Positions 54,802-63,975 of a stretch of 64,000 nucleotides of DNA are shown one piece after another. The position numbers were made by a program, and so were the translations under genes. The stretch is from Pannonibacter carbonis (GTDB lineage: Bacteria; Pseudomonadota; Alphaproteobacteria; Rhizobiales; Stappiaceae): positions 1 to 64,000 of the forward strand of contig NZ_PUDR01000003.1 in assembly GCF_003012935.1 (NCBI RefSeq), given 5' to 3'. Within the stretch, counting starts at the first letter, position 1. Each line of letters begins with the position of its first letter. Below the pieces are notes generated by a model that was given only the letters and a program-made list of their open reading frames with translations, had not been told where the DNA came from and ran no database searches.

Positions 54802-56125
54802 CAGGACCGCGCGGGGCTGCCGGCGCGGGCGCTGACGCTTCCTGTGCCGGCTCCTCTGCCGAAGCTGTTTCTGCAGGCGCTGCGCCGCGCACTTCGAGTT
54901 CAGGTGCCGGCAGCGTATCCAGGGTGCTCAAGGTGGTGCTGCCCGCCGGAGCATCGACGCTGACAAGGGCCGTTGCATCAAATCCTTCCAGCAGATTTTG
55001 CCGGGTATCAGGGTCGGCATCCTCCGGGATAGCATCAGCCGGAACGGGACTGATCGACGCACGCAGGCTTCCGGTGCGCGGATCGTCCTCGGCGCCTGTC
55101 CCATAGCGCGCGCGCGCGGGCAGAACGGTTCCGGCCATGGGAATCAGCGACATGTTCGTCGCCCCGGGAACCTGCAGTCCGGCCGCGCCCGTGCCCGCTG
55201 GCCTCGCCTGGCAACTGCAACCCTCCACGTATTCCTTGCGGTGGCGGAAGGCGTTGGGCAGGTCCTTGTAGGCGATGCCGGCCAGCGACATCATGTTCTC
55301 CGGTTCACCGCCGGGATTGGGATAGATGAACAGGTCCGTCTGTGCGGCTGGACACATCGAGGCGCAGATCTGTGCGTCCTGGGGAAACTTGTCGCTGCTG
55401 GTCGAGAAACTGATCGGGAAAAAATACCCGTCGCAGGTCCGGACGCACAGGGTACGGAAGGTGCCGCCGGTCGGGACCCGGAGCCTGGCGACATTGGTGT
55501 CGATGGCGGTCACCTGGGCCCGCGAGCGCCGCTCGCCAATGGTCTCGCTCGCCCGGGAGGTCGCGGCAAGCTGCTGCGTCGGCTGCGGCGTCGTGATCCG
55601 GACCGGACGGTCATCGGGCTCACTGCCGCCGAAGATCCGGTTGAGCAACCCGCTCGGCTTCTGGGCTTCCAGGGCATCGCCGCCGCGCGCCTTTTCCACC
55701 CGGGCCGGCGCCTCGTTGCAGCGATTTCGCACCAGTGCAGCCTGCAGCCGGACAACATCCTTTGAACTGCGCGCAGCGGCCGGATTGCTCTTGGTACGCT
55801 GACGTTCGATCTTGGCCAGATTGGTTTTCATGCGGCCGATCTTGTCGAGAAGACCGGCGCATTTTGGGCTACCGGGCTGGGCCGAGCAGCGGAAATAGGA
55901 GGCATCCCGCTCGGCTGCGCTGATTGCGGTCGCCTGCTGCCGGGCAGCCTCGTCCCACTTGGACCCGCCGGAGGTCTGGGACGCGCCCTGTGCGCGGGCG
56001 AGCTGGCGCTCCAGCCCGTCGCAGGCAGCCGTGCGCGCCTCGGCAGCACCGGCTGCAAGGCAGACGGTTCCCCAGAGCACAAGCAGACGCAGCCCGCTCA
56101 GGGCCGCGTTTCCGACTGCCGTCAT
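54764..56125 (-). CDS. DUF2865 domain-containing exported protein
   Basis: A 453-aa protein with an N-terminal signal peptide (about 1-31, ending AEARTA), a helical coiled region (about 35-150) and the DUF2865 domain (about 215-320) with cysteine pairs: [28 protein letters not shown], and [10 protein letters not shown]. The C-terminal ~100 residues are Ala/Pro/Glu-rich and low-complexity. Predicted periplasmic or cell-envelope; the even spacing of cysteines suggests disulfides. Function unknown. Its 3' end overlaps gltX on the other strand by 38 nt. Confidence 0.88.
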   Translation of the reverse strand: MTAVGNAALSGLRLLVLWGTVCLAAGAAEARTAACDGLERQLARAQGASQTSGGSKWDEAARQQATAISAAERDASYFRCSAQPGSPKCAGLLDKIGRMKTNLAKIERQRTKSNPAAARSSKDVVRLQAALVRNRCNEAPARVEKARGGDALEAQKPSGLLNRIFGGSEPDDRPVRITTPQPTQQLAATSRASETIGERRSRAQVTAIDTNVARLRVPTGGTFRTLCVRTCDGYFFPISFSTSSDKFPQDAQICASMCPAAQTDLFIYPNPGGEPENMMSLAGIAYKDLPNAFRHRKEYVEGCSCQARPAGTGAAGLQVPGATNMSLIPMAGTVLPARARYGTGAEDDPRTGSLRASISPVPADAIPEDADPDTRQNLLEGFDATALVSVDAPAGSTTLSTLDTLPAPELEVRGAAPAETASAEEPAQEASAPAPAAPRGPVRQVGPKFYPDR

Positions 56126-56232
56126 GGCTTGATCCCTTTGTCCGCACGAAAGCCGCCGGGGCGGTCGTGCGCCATCCCGATCCCACTATTCAACTGCTCG
56201 GTCTCAATTGCAATCGAAGGCCGGGAACGCGG

Positions 56233-56772
56233 TTAATCGGGTGTCGACACTCCAGCTCCATGGGCTGTCTCGTTGTCGCCCAGATGCCTTGCTGCCTCCT
56301 GCAGCCGCGACAGAAGCTCGTCGAGATCGGCCAGGGATCCCGCAGGCAGTGTTGCCAGCAGGGCGTCGGAGAAAGCCCGCGCCTGCGGCACCAGTTCCCG
56401 GTACATTGCCTCGCCCCTCGGCGTCAGTTCGAGAAAGCTCTCGCGCATGTCGTCGGGGTTGGGGGTGCGAGCGACATAGCCAAGTGCCTCGAGCGCTGCC
56501 ACCGCTCGGCTCACCTTGGTCTTGTGCATGTGGCTGTGCGCCCCGACATCCCGTGCTGTGACCTTGCCATACTGGCCGATGGTTGCCACCACCCGCCATT
56601 CCGGGATTGCAATCCCGAACCGGTCGGAATAGATCCGCGACAAGGCCCGGCTGACCACTTCGGACAGGATGCTGAGGCGATAGGGCAGGAATGTTTCCAG
56701 CCGCAACGGCTCGCTGTCCACCGGCAGGGCAGGGTTTTCGTCGGCAGAGTGTGGCAACTTCGGCGGGGACAT
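56233..56772 (-). CDS. MarR-family transcriptional regulator
   Basis: A 179-aa winged-helix regulator with the MarR core: PEWRVVATIGQYGKVTARDV, MHKTKVSRAVAALEALGYVAR (recognition helix) and the wing NPDDMRESFLELT. Divergently transcribed from the metallo-hydrolase gene at 57079 across a 306-bp region. MarR proteins usually repress themselves and a divergent neighbour and respond to small aromatic or oxidising ligands. The ATG at 56772 has GGAG upstream. Confidence 0.9.
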   Translation of the reverse strand: MSPPKLPHSADENPALPVDSEPLRLETFLPYRLSILSEVVSRALSRIYSDRFGIAIPEWRVVATIGQYGKVTARDVGAHSHMHKTKVSRAVAALEALGYVARTPNPDDMRESFLELTPRGEAMYRELVPQARAFSDALLATLPAGSLADLDELLSRLQEAARHLGDNETAHGAGVSTPD

Positions 56773-57078
56773 CCGGGCTCCGTGATTTCAAGGCCGCGCG
56801 GGCATAATATTGAACGCCTTCGCGCGTGCAGCAATCGGTCTTTGCCGCAGGTCGGGCATCAGTTTGACCCGGCTACAGGCCTCGCGCAAAGCCGGATAAC
56901 TCAGCAACTTGTTGATAAAACTGTCTCTGCGCCATGATTTCTCTGCATTTGTTTGCGAATCGGGGCGATCCGCATGGATCGTGCGGAAGTGAGGAGAGGA
57001 TCCGGTCGCTGCTGCGGGCAGGGGCCGTGCCAGAGGGCGCTGCAGGCGATGGATCCGCCAAGCAGAAGGTGAATACCC
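56773..57078. promoter_or_regulatory. Divergent MarR/MBL promoter region with candidate operator
   Basis: A 306-bp intergenic region. An AT-rich near-palindrome at 56902-56918 (TCAGCAAC TT GTTGATA) centred on CAACTTGTTG has the size and form of MarR operators. Other positions are unassigned. Confidence 0.45.
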
Positions 57079-58074
57079 ATGAGCAAGACCAGCAGCGGCA
57101 CCGAGGCGGACACCGTCGCCATCGCAGAGGTGGGCAGAGGCTGCTTTGCCCTGGCCCGGCCCGGCCGTCCGACCCTCGGCGTCATCCGCGCGGAAGACTG
57201 TCTTGTCCTTGTCGATGCCCCGGCCAACAAGGATGAGGCCGCGCCCGTGCTTGAAGCGCTGGATCGTCTTTCCGACAAGCCGGTCAAGCATGTGGTGCTG
57301 ACCCATTACCACGCGCGCCGCCGGCTTGGCGCATCGGCCTTTGTTCCGGGCGAAATCATATCGTCCGACCTGACCCGGCGCCTGATCGAGGAGCGTGGTC
57401 GTCAGGATCTCGATTGCGAGCAGGTGGCTCGGCAGCAGGAACCGCAGGGCCCGCTTCGCGCCGCTTACGCTTCAGGCCTGCCGGTGGACCCGAGCCTGAC
57501 ATTTGCCTCGTCCCTGTCGCTGCGGCTATCCGGCCGCGAGGTCCGGGTGATGCATCTGGGGCGCGGCCACACGATGGGCGATGTCGTCGTCTATGTGCCC
57601 GACAGCGGCGTCATGTTTGGCGGTGATCTGCTCGAGCCAGGCGGCTGCGTCGATGCCCGCGACGGCCATCTTGCCGACTGGCTGCGGACGCTGGAGCGCA
57701 TGCGCGCCTTTCGCGCCAATGCGCTGATTGCCGGCTGTGCCCCCGCCGTCGCCGGACCGACCCAAGTCGGCGAGGCCCTCAACCGCACGCGTGATTATCT
57801 CGATACCCTGCTTGGCACCGCCAAGGCCTGCGCCGACGAGCGAATGTCCTTGAAGGAGGCCTATGCTGCCATCCGCGACGCCATGGACCCGCGTTTCGGC
57901 AAGCTGGCGCACTACAGCACCCGGATGCCGTTCAATGTCGTCCGGGCGCTTGAGGAGGCCGGAGGCCAGGACCTGCCCCAGGTCTGGACAGCGGATCGCT
58001 ATCGCCAGACCCTCGGCCTGCTCGGTTCCATGGACCGGGCCGACGACCAGAGCACGGCCAGCAACGCCGCCTGA
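57079..58074 (+). CDS. MBL-fold metallo-hydrolase-like protein with altered metal motif
   Basis: A 331-aa protein of the metallo-beta-lactamase fold. The usual HxHxDH reads HYHARR (76-81): the first two His are kept, the Asp and third His are replaced by Arg. Later ligands are present (GRGHTMGD with His; GGDLL with Asp). A single metal site or an unusual chemistry is therefore likely; I recall similar HYHAxR forms in rhizobial MBL proteins, so this may be a subfamily feature and not decay. It is divergent from the MarR regulator, which is the most probable controller. Confidence 0.85.
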   Translation: MSKTSSGTEADTVAIAEVGRGCFALARPGRPTLGVIRAEDCLVLVDAPANKDEAAPVLEALDRLSDKPVKHVVLTHYHARRRLGASAFVPGEIISSDLTRRLIEERGRQDLDCEQVARQQEPQGPLRAAYASGLPVDPSLTFASSLSLRLSGREVRVMHLGRGHTMGDVVVYVPDSGVMFGGDLLEPGGCVDARDGHLADWLRTLERMRAFRANALIAGCAPAVAGPTQVGEALNRTRDYLDTLLGTAKACADERMSLKEAYAAIRDAMDPRFGKLAHYSTRMPFNVVRALEEAGGQDLPQVWTADRYRQTLGLLGSMDRADDQSTASNAA

Positions 58075-58500
58075 TCCGCTACTCCGTACACGCATTTGGC
58101 AAGGGGTCGGAACTGTCCAGCCCCTGAGGCTGATGACAAGCCCATCGGTGTCACCCCGGCCGAGCAACGCGAGAGCCGGGGCCTACTCGCTCGCAGAGCC
58201 TATGTAACCAAGCGACGGACCGGAAAGCGGAAACGGTCTCGCCGTGACTTTCGAGCCGCAAAATGGTCGCTCTGCGAACGAGTAGGCCCCGGGTCTCCGC
58301 TTCACTACGCCCGGGGTGACACTGAGCAAGATCTCAGCAGACTAGAGCTTGTCATCCAACCGGTGGGAGGCACTGTCCGGCCCCTTACGCATTTCTACGC
58401 ATGGGGCGCTCCGGCACTGGTAGTTAACGATGTCCGTGCCCACATGCGGTCCGGCGCAAGTTGCGCCGTTCTGCTCAAGGTCACATCCGGAAGGTTTCCC
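58075..58500. repeat. Intergenic region with long inverted-repeat element (58133-58358)
   Basis: The 426-bp gap before creA holds a nested inverted repeat: GATGACAAGC near 58133 pairs with GCTTGTCATC near 58349, and GTGTCACCCCGGCCGAG at about 58149 pairs with a CCCGGGGTGACAC stretch ending near 58322. Inner arms (GCCTACTCGCTCGCAGAGC with its complement around 58270) also pair. It can fold into a hairpin over 200 nt long. No coding sequence is supported. Confidence 0.75.
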
Positions 58501-59031
58501 ATGTCGCTGCGCAAAACCGCCCTCGCCACCGCTGCCGTCCTCTGCCTGTCTGCGGTGCTGCCATCAGGCGGCGCCCTGGCTGCTGGCGATGAACCGGACC
58601 TCATCTTCAAGAAATCGACTGTCTGGAAATTCCTGACCCCCGACCACAAGCTCGCCACCTATGCCATCGACGATCCCGTGGTCGACGGCGTAGCCTGTCA
58701 TTTCACCGTTCCGGAAAAGGGCGGCGTGGAGGGCTGGCTTGGCGTTGCGGAGGAAGTCTCAGATATCTCGCTCGCCTGCCGTCAGGTCGGACCGGTCACC
58801 TTCAAGGGAAAATTCGAGCAGGGCGACGAGATGTTCCGCCAGCGCCGCTCGTTCCTGTTCAAGAAGATGCGCATCGTGCGCGGCTGTGATGCCAGGCGCA
58901 ACGTGCTGGTCTATCTCGTCTACTCCGACAAGATCATCGAGGGCAGCCCGAAAAACTCGACCTCGACCGTTCCGATCATGCCTTGGGGCGACCAGCCGGC
59001 CCCGCGCTGCAGTGATTTCGTCACGAAGTGA
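58501..59031 (+). CDS. creA: CreA family protein
   Basis: A 176-aa protein with a signal peptide (about 1-27, ending GALA) and the CreA domain (VVDGVACHFTVPEKGGV, EDISLACRQ-like stretch, QRRSFLFKKMRIVRG). CreA is a small conserved envelope protein of unknown function, named from the E. coli cre locus. The ATG at 58501 has GGAAGG upstream. In-frame sequence before it belongs to the inverted-repeat element. Two or three cysteines in the mature part could form disulfides. Confidence 0.9.
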   Translation: MSLRKTALATAAVLCLSAVLPSGGALAAGDEPDLIFKKSTVWKFLTPDHKLATYAIDDPVVDGVACHFTVPEKGGVEGWLGVAEEVSDISLACRQVGPVTFKGKFEQGDEMFRQRRSFLFKKMRIVRGCDARRNVLVYLVYSDKIIEGSPKNSTSTVPIMPWGDQPAPRCSDFVTK

Positions 59032-59080
59032 TCTTGCGGCTTCCCCATGGCAGGGACTGCCAGGGCATTTTCTCTGCGCT

Positions 59081-59117
59081 GTCCCGGCCTTGTGCCGGGA
59101 CCCGTTCTGTTTTCTCT
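59081..59117 (+). terminator. Probable terminator of creA
   Basis: An 8-bp stem GTCCCGGC / GCCGGGAC (59081-59088 with 59094-59101) is followed by CCGTTCTGTTTTCTC, about 50 bp past the creA stop. The tail is only moderately T-rich and the stem resembles dispersed repeat halves, so the call is tentative. Confidence 0.5.
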
Positions 59118-59210
59118 GGAGATAGATAAACCCGCACATCCGCACCTGGGCTCAAGCCCGTGCACAAGGCCTCGACGGGTAATTGGGATGTCTTACCGGG
59201 CTCTCAGCCC

Positions 59211-59558
59211 TCAGGCCGTCTCGGTTTCATCCACGCCGGCTAAAACGGGCAGACCCTTGGCGTCGACCGCGCAGAAGTGCTTGAACAGCACGCCCATCAC
59301 TTCGCGGGCTGCCTCGCTGGCCAGACGGTAATAGATTGTTGTGCCTTCGCGCCGGGTCAGAACAAGCCCCTGAGCGCGCAGGAGGCTCAATTGCTGCGAG
59401 ACTGTCGGCATGCGCATGCCGGTTTTTTCGGCCAGTTCACCGACACTGCATTCCTTTTCCGCCATCTGGCACAGCAGCAGGAGCCGCGGCGCAGAGGCGA
59501 TCATTTTCAGGAACTGGGCAGCCATTTCGGCCTTGGCCTCGAGTGCTTCTGGTTTCAT
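59211..59558 (-). CDS. ArsR/SmtB-family transcriptional regulator
   Basis: A 115-aa winged-helix protein with ECSVGELAEKTGM and PTVSQQLSLLRAQGLVLTRREG as the DNA-binding part. Three cysteines are visible (LLCQM, ECSVG, KHFCAVD). Two cysteines in such positions characterise BigR/SqrR-type sulfide or persulfide sensors, but thiol- or metal-sensing cannot be decided here. The ATG at 59558 was preferred; a TTG 36 bp upstream could extend it. A small exported protein gene lies 136 bp upstream in the same direction. Confidence 0.85.
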   Translation of the reverse strand: MKPEALEAKAEMAAQFLKMIASAPRLLLLCQMAEKECSVGELAEKTGMRMPTVSQQLSLLRAQGLVLTRREGTTIYYRLASEAAREVMGVLFKHFCAVDAKGLPVLAGVDETETA

Positions 59559-59693
59559 GATCTCGAAAGTAACAGGTTTCCGTTTGCGCTGCAATCAATA
59601 CCAGATTGTGACAGGCTTTGCGCGCGGCAAATCATCCTCCAGGGCCGGAAAGCCGAGCCGGAGATGCCCGGCACTTGCGCCAGTTGCGCCGGC

Positions 59694-59882
59694 TCAATGC
59701 CGCGACAGGGCCGGCAGCAGCATGTGGCCGGCACCGCAGCCAAGGCCTGAGGTCAGGCACATGCTCTTCTGTGCCGATACAGCCTGGGGAACGGCGGGGC
59801 CGGCGACAAGAGCCGCCATCCCCATCAGCGGAAACAGCAGGACCGACAGAACGAAGGTGAGGGAGACGATACGCGATACCAT
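59694..59882 (-). CDS. Small exported hypothetical protein
   Basis: A 62-aa protein with an N-terminal signal peptide (about 1-37, with VLSVLLFPLMGMAAL core and VSA cleavage-like site) and a short mature part with two cysteines (SMCLTSGLGCGAG). GGAG lies 7 bp before the ATG. Not recognised. It shares the strand of the ArsR regulator and could be coregulated with it. Confidence 0.45.
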   Translation of the reverse strand: MVSRIVSLTFVLSVLLFPLMGMAALVAGPAVPQAVSAQKSMCLTSGLGCGAGHMLLPALSRH

Positions 59883-60234
59883 GGGAAGCTCCGCTGCCGG
59901 CCGGGCTGCGCCCGGTCCATGACGACCTGATGGCGCTACAATGGCAGGGCGGGGCTGAACCCATGCTGAGACAGGCTTTCAGCTGCCGTTCAGCTTCGTG
60001 AACGGTTGTTAGTTGCCAGCTTGCTGATGAACCTCAACCTGACCGGCGTCATCCCGGCCAAGCGAAGCGCCGAGCCGGGACCGGAGAGCCGAAGCCTTGA
60101 TGTGTCAATGAGCCAGAACTGGATAGACTGTGGCTCTCCGGTCCCGGATCTCCGCTTCGCTCTCGTCCGGGAAGACCATCGTGGGTTTGTCAACGGTCTG
60201 AGGGCCTTCAGGTCGTCGATTTCCGGCGTTCCGG
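59883..60234. repeat. Intergenic region with inverted-repeat element (about 60047-60177)
   Basis: A 352-bp gap. Its right part contains an imperfect inverted repeat beginning GTCATCCCGGCCAAGCG with CCGGGACCGGAGAGCC inside, and ending with GGCTCTCCGGTCCCGG followed by CGTCCGGGAAGAC. Organisation resembles the element at 58133-58358. No gene or RNA is recognised. Confidence 0.65.
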
Positions 60235-61950
60235 TCAAAGGTTCTCCCGCATGGCGCGGGCGAGCGCCTTCAGCAGCGCTTCATCGCGCTCATAGATGTC
60301 CGGGCGGAAGTGGGTCGAGCCGTCCTTGTTCATCCAGGCTGTCAGATAGGTCAGATGCACCGCCACCGGTTCCTTCAAGGTGATCACCTGCCGGTCGCCG
60401 CTGCCCTTGATTTTCTCCAGCTTCGCCCGGTCATAGCCTTGCGCTGCCAGAAGCACCTCACCCAGGGCAAAGGGATCCGACACCCGGATGCAGCCGTGGC
60501 TGAAATAGCGTTCCGAACGGTCAAACAGCGCTTTCGACGGCGTGTCGTGGATGTAGATGTTGAAGGCATTCGGGAACATGAACTTGATGCGGCCAAGCGC
60601 ATTCTTGTCGCCCGGGTCCTGGCGGAGCTGGTAGGGCAGGCCGGTGCCCTTGAACGACGCCCAGGCCACGCTCGCCGGGTTCACTTCAGTGTCGCCCTTG
60701 AACACGCGGATGTTCTGGCCGGACAGCGCAGAAGGATTCTTGATCAGCTTGGGCAGATACTCGTTCACCGCAATGGACTGCGGCACGTTCCAGAACGGAT
60801 TGACCTCCACATAGGTCATATTGCGCGAGAACACCGGCGTCGCGTGATAGGGCTTGCCTACCACAACCCGCGCCGTGTGGATGGTCTTGTCGTTCTTCAC
60901 GACCTTCAGCACCTGATCGGCCAGGTTGACGAAGATGTAGGTCGAACCAAGATCGTCCGGCATCCAGCGCCGGCGCTCCATGTTCAGCTCCATCTGGATC
61001 AGGCGCTGGGTGATCGAGGCATTGATCTCGGCCAGGGTTCCCGGCCCGATCACCCCGTCCACCGTCAGGCCGTGATACTCCTGGAACTGTTTCACTGCCT
61101 CCACCAGCGCCCCGTCATAGACGTCGCCCGTATGCGCGGCAGCAGTGAGGTAGTCCTCCTCGGCCATCCGCTTGCGCAGGGCATCAAGGCGTGGGTCCGT
61201 CATGCCCGGCTTCAGCGTCTCGCCCGCCGGCACGTGGGTAAAGCCGCCCCGCGCGGCCTTGTCCCGGTACTCCGCCAGCCGCTGCTTCAGCCGCGCGTAG
61301 GAGGGCGACTGCGGCGCCAGCCCCTCGAGATAGGCGCCGAAATCCGGCGACTGGCTGACTGCATTCAGGAGATCAGCCGGGTCCGGGATCTCGGGGAAAA
61401 TGTTGAGCGCCTTGCTCACCACATTCGGCTGCACCCGGCCGGAGGCCAGATGCGTGCCGTAGCGCACGTAATTGCGCGTCAGGTCGATGTCTAGCGTGGC
61501 ATAGTCTTCGGCCGTCGCAGCCGCATCGGCGCGCCGGGCCAGATCGATCGGGGCATAGTTATCCGGGTTGAGCGCATGGTCATTGGCTGCGGCAAAGGCG
61601 GCGATGGCCAGGTGGCCGTTTTCCGAAAGTCCTGCCTCCGCTCCGTCCGACAGCACCCACAGCGGCTGCCCGCCGCGCGCGGCGTAATAGGCCGCGATGG
61701 CGGGATCCGGGACCGTGCCAAGCCGCGCCAGGATCGCTTCGGCAATCACATTGCCGATGCCCTGATCGGTCGCTGCTGTGCTTGCTGTTTGTGCTGCCAC
61801 AGGTTCCGGCGCAGTCACGAGCACCGCACCTGACAGCATCAGCCCGGCAAGCACCGCAGCTGCGAAGCCGCGCGCGGTGAGCCGATGCCTCGGTGCTGCA
61901 GCGGTCTTTGCCGCTCCGGTGATCCTTGCAAGTCGATACGTGCCTGTCAT
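60235..61950 (-). CDS. L,D-transpeptidase (YcbB-like) with peptidoglycan-binding domain
   Basis: A 571-aa envelope enzyme. An N-terminal signal/anchor (about 21-54, ending APEPVAAQ), a scaffold region (about 70-245), a peptidoglycan-binding helical bundle (about 250-310; VDGVIGPGTLAEIN) and a YkuD catalytic domain (about 336-520) with SHGCIRVSDPFALG, whose Cys487 and His485 are the active site. Such enzymes make 3-3 crosslinks between diaminopimelate residues or anchor lipoproteins. The ATG at 61950 begins MTGTYRL; longer frames upstream have no homology. Confidence 0.92.
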   Translation of the reverse strand: MTGTYRLARITGAAKTAAAPRHRLTARGFAAAVLAGLMLSGAVLVTAPEPVAAQTASTAATDQGIGNVIAEAILARLGTVPDPAIAAYYAARGGQPLWVLSDGAEAGLSENGHLAIAAFAAANDHALNPDNYAPIDLARRADAAATAEDYATLDIDLTRNYVRYGTHLASGRVQPNVVSKALNIFPEIPDPADLLNAVSQSPDFGAYLEGLAPQSPSYARLKQRLAEYRDKAARGGFTHVPAGETLKPGMTDPRLDALRKRMAEEDYLTAAAHTGDVYDGALVEAVKQFQEYHGLTVDGVIGPGTLAEINASITQRLIQMELNMERRRWMPDDLGSTYIFVNLADQVLKVVKNDKTIHTARVVVGKPYHATPVFSRNMTYVEVNPFWNVPQSIAVNEYLPKLIKNPSALSGQNIRVFKGDTEVNPASVAWASFKGTGLPYQLRQDPGDKNALGRIKFMFPNAFNIYIHDTPSKALFDRSERYFSHGCIRVSDPFALGEVLLAAQGYDRAKLEKIKGSGDRQVITLKEPVAVHLTYLTAWMNKDGSTHFRPDIYERDEALLKALARAMRENL

Positions 61951-62249
61951 GTCGCGCCCCCCGGCCGGCCGGGCGATTCCCGACCGGCAAATCCTAGCGT
62001 GTTGGCAGCCCCAGTCCAGTTTTCTGCCCCGATTGTGCCGCAAAAGGCGAGGCCTGATGGTTTTGCATCTTCGCTTGACCGCTGCCCTGAAACCGGTCAA
62101 AGGTTTTGCCCATGAACACGGCCAACCGGACCCTCATTCCGATCACCATTATCTGCAGCTAGCGCAATCGCTGGCTGTGGCCGTTCCCTTCTTGCGTCAT
62201 TTTTCCAAGAGACGGACGTCCCGGCCAGCAGGCCAGGAGATGTTTTGTC
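61951..62249. other. Divergent intergenic region before cysS
   Basis: A 299-bp gap between the divergent L,D-transpeptidase and cysS genes. No repeat, RNA gene or T-box-like leader is recognised; CAAAATT-poor and GC-rich. A short TTTTCCAAGAG stretch near 62200 lies before cysS. Confidence 0.5.
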
Positions 62250-63740
62250 ATGACCCATGCGAAGCCGGACGCACCCATCCTGCGTCTGACCAACACGCTG
62301 ACCCGGTCGAAGGAGGAGTTCTCCCCCATCGATGCCGCGAACGTGCGCATGTATGTCTGCGGCCCGACCGTCTATGACTTCGCCCATATCGGCAACGCGC
62401 GCCCCGTCATCGTCTTCGACGTGCTCTACCGGCTGCTGCGCCATGTCTATGGCGCGGATCACGTCACCTATGTCCGCAACATCACGGACGTGGACGACAA
62501 GATCAACGCAAGAGCCCTGCGCGATCATCCGGGCCTGCCGCTCAACGACGCCATCGCGCTGGTGACGAAGACCACCGCCGACCAGTTCCACAAGGATGTC
62601 GCCACCCTCGGCAACCTGCCGCCCACCCATGAGCCCCGCGCGACCCAGCACATCGCCGGCATGGTCTCGATGATCGAGACCCTGATCGCCCGTGGTCACG
62701 CCTATGTGGCGGCAACGGAGGAGGGCGGCGAGGTGCTGTTCGACACCGGCTCCATGCCGACCTACGGCCAGCTCTCCAAGCGCAATCTCGACGACCAGCT
62801 CGCCGGCGCCCGCATCGCGGTCGATGCGCACAAGAAGAACCCGGGCGACTTCGTGCTCTGGAAACTGTCGTCGCCGGAAGAGCCCGGCTGGGACAGCCCC
62901 TGGGGCCGTGGCCGCCCTGGCTGGCATATCGAATGCTCGGCGATGAGCAAGGCGCATCTTGGCGAGGTCTTCGACATCCACGGCGGCGGGCTCGATCTCA
63001 TCTTCCCGCACCACGAAAACGAAATCGCCCAATCCTGCTGCGCCCATGGCACGCCGGTGATGTCGAACTACTGGATGCACAACGGCTTCGTGCAGGTCGA
63101 AGGCCGCAAGATGTCGAAGTCCGACGGCAACTTCTTCACCATCCACGACCTGCTGCATACGGACGTCTTCGGCGGCCGCAAGTGGCCCGGCGAAGTGCTG
63201 CGCCTTGCCATGCTGATGACAAACTACCGCGAGCCGATCGACTTCTCCGTCCGCAAGCTGGAGGAGGCGGAGAACATCCTGACCCGCTGGTACCGCATGC
63301 TTGATCAGGCTGGCGACGTGGCGCCGTCCACCGTCAGCGATGATCTGATTGTGGCCCTGGCGGATGATCTCGACACCGGGGCTGCGATCAAGGTTTTGCA
63401 GGGTCTGTTCTCGTCCTCCCGCCTCGGCGACCTGGTGCTTGGTGAAAGTACATTGGGCTGGGACTTCTACCAGCCGGAATCCGCCGCCGTTGCCCTGGCC
63501 TCGGCCCGGTTCCTCGGCCTCATGCAGCAGAAGCCGGAAGCCTGGCTGCGTGGCGGCGATCAGTCGGAGCAGCAGGCCATCGAGGTTCTCGTCGCAGAGC
63601 GTCTCGCCTTCCTTGAGGCGAAAGACTTCGACGAGGCCGACCGCCTGCGCGGTGAGCTCATCGCCATGGGCGTCCTGCTCAAGGACGGCAAGGACCCCGC
63701 CACCGGCCAGCGCACCACCACCTGGGAGGTCAAGCGCTGA
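62250..63740 (+). CDS. cysS: Cysteine--tRNA ligase
   Basis: A 496-aa class I synthetase. The HIGN signature (46-49), zinc-ligand Cys37 in [18 protein letters not shown] and [10 protein letters not shown] (other zinc ligands) and [10 protein letters not shown] are all present. A DALR-type helical domain and a C-terminal [15 protein letters not shown] segment complete the enzyme. It charges tRNA-Cys. The ATG at 62250 begins MTHAKPDA; a ribosome site (AGGAG) lies 8-10 bp upstream. Confidence 0.95.
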   Translation: MTHAKPDAPILRLTNTLTRSKEEFSPIDAANVRMYVCGPTVYDFAHIGNARPVIVFDVLYRLLRHVYGADHVTYVRNITDVDDKINARALRDHPGLPLNDAIALVTKTTADQFHKDVATLGNLPPTHEPRATQHIAGMVSMIETLIARGHAYVAATEEGGEVLFDTGSMPTYGQLSKRNLDDQLAGARIAVDAHKKNPGDFVLWKLSSPEEPGWDSPWGRGRPGWHIECSAMSKAHLGEVFDIHGGGLDLIFPHHENEIAQSCCAHGTPVMSNYWMHNGFVQVEGRKMSKSDGNFFTIHDLLHTDVFGGRKWPGEVLRLAMLMTNYREPIDFSVRKLEEAENILTRWYRMLDQAGDVAPSTVSDDLIVALADDLDTGAAIKVLQGLFSSSRLGDLVLGESTLGWDFYQPESAAVALASARFLGLMQQKPEAWLRGGDQSEQQAIEVLVAERLAFLEAKDFDEADRLRGELIAMGVLLKDGKDPATGQRTTTWEVKR

Positions 63741-63975
63741 TGTTCGGGGTTCCCCCCAACCCCTCCCCGCGAGGGGGAGGGGAGCTGAAGCGCCTGCGCT
63801 TGGGACTTCAGCCAGGCGGCCCGAGGACTTCAGCCAGGGGGTAAGGCCTCTCCGCCCCCCTCCCCCTCGTGGGGAGGGGTGAGGGGTGGGGGGCTGGCGC
63901 TAGCACTTGCAATTGAACCATGCGGAGATGTCTGCGGGCACGCGGTGTTGAAACAGATCGAGGGGAGGAGACAGC
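63741..63975. repeat. Intergenic palindromic repeat after cysS
   Basis: At about 63753-63893 there is a C-rich/G-rich inverted repeat (CCCCTCCCCGCGAGGGGGAGGGG at the left, a similar CCCTCGTGGGGAGGGG stretch at the right). Inside it GGACTTCAGCCAG is repeated twice in direct orientation (about 63804 and 63827). A partial relative lies at the left end of the window (about 100-150). Confidence 0.7.
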
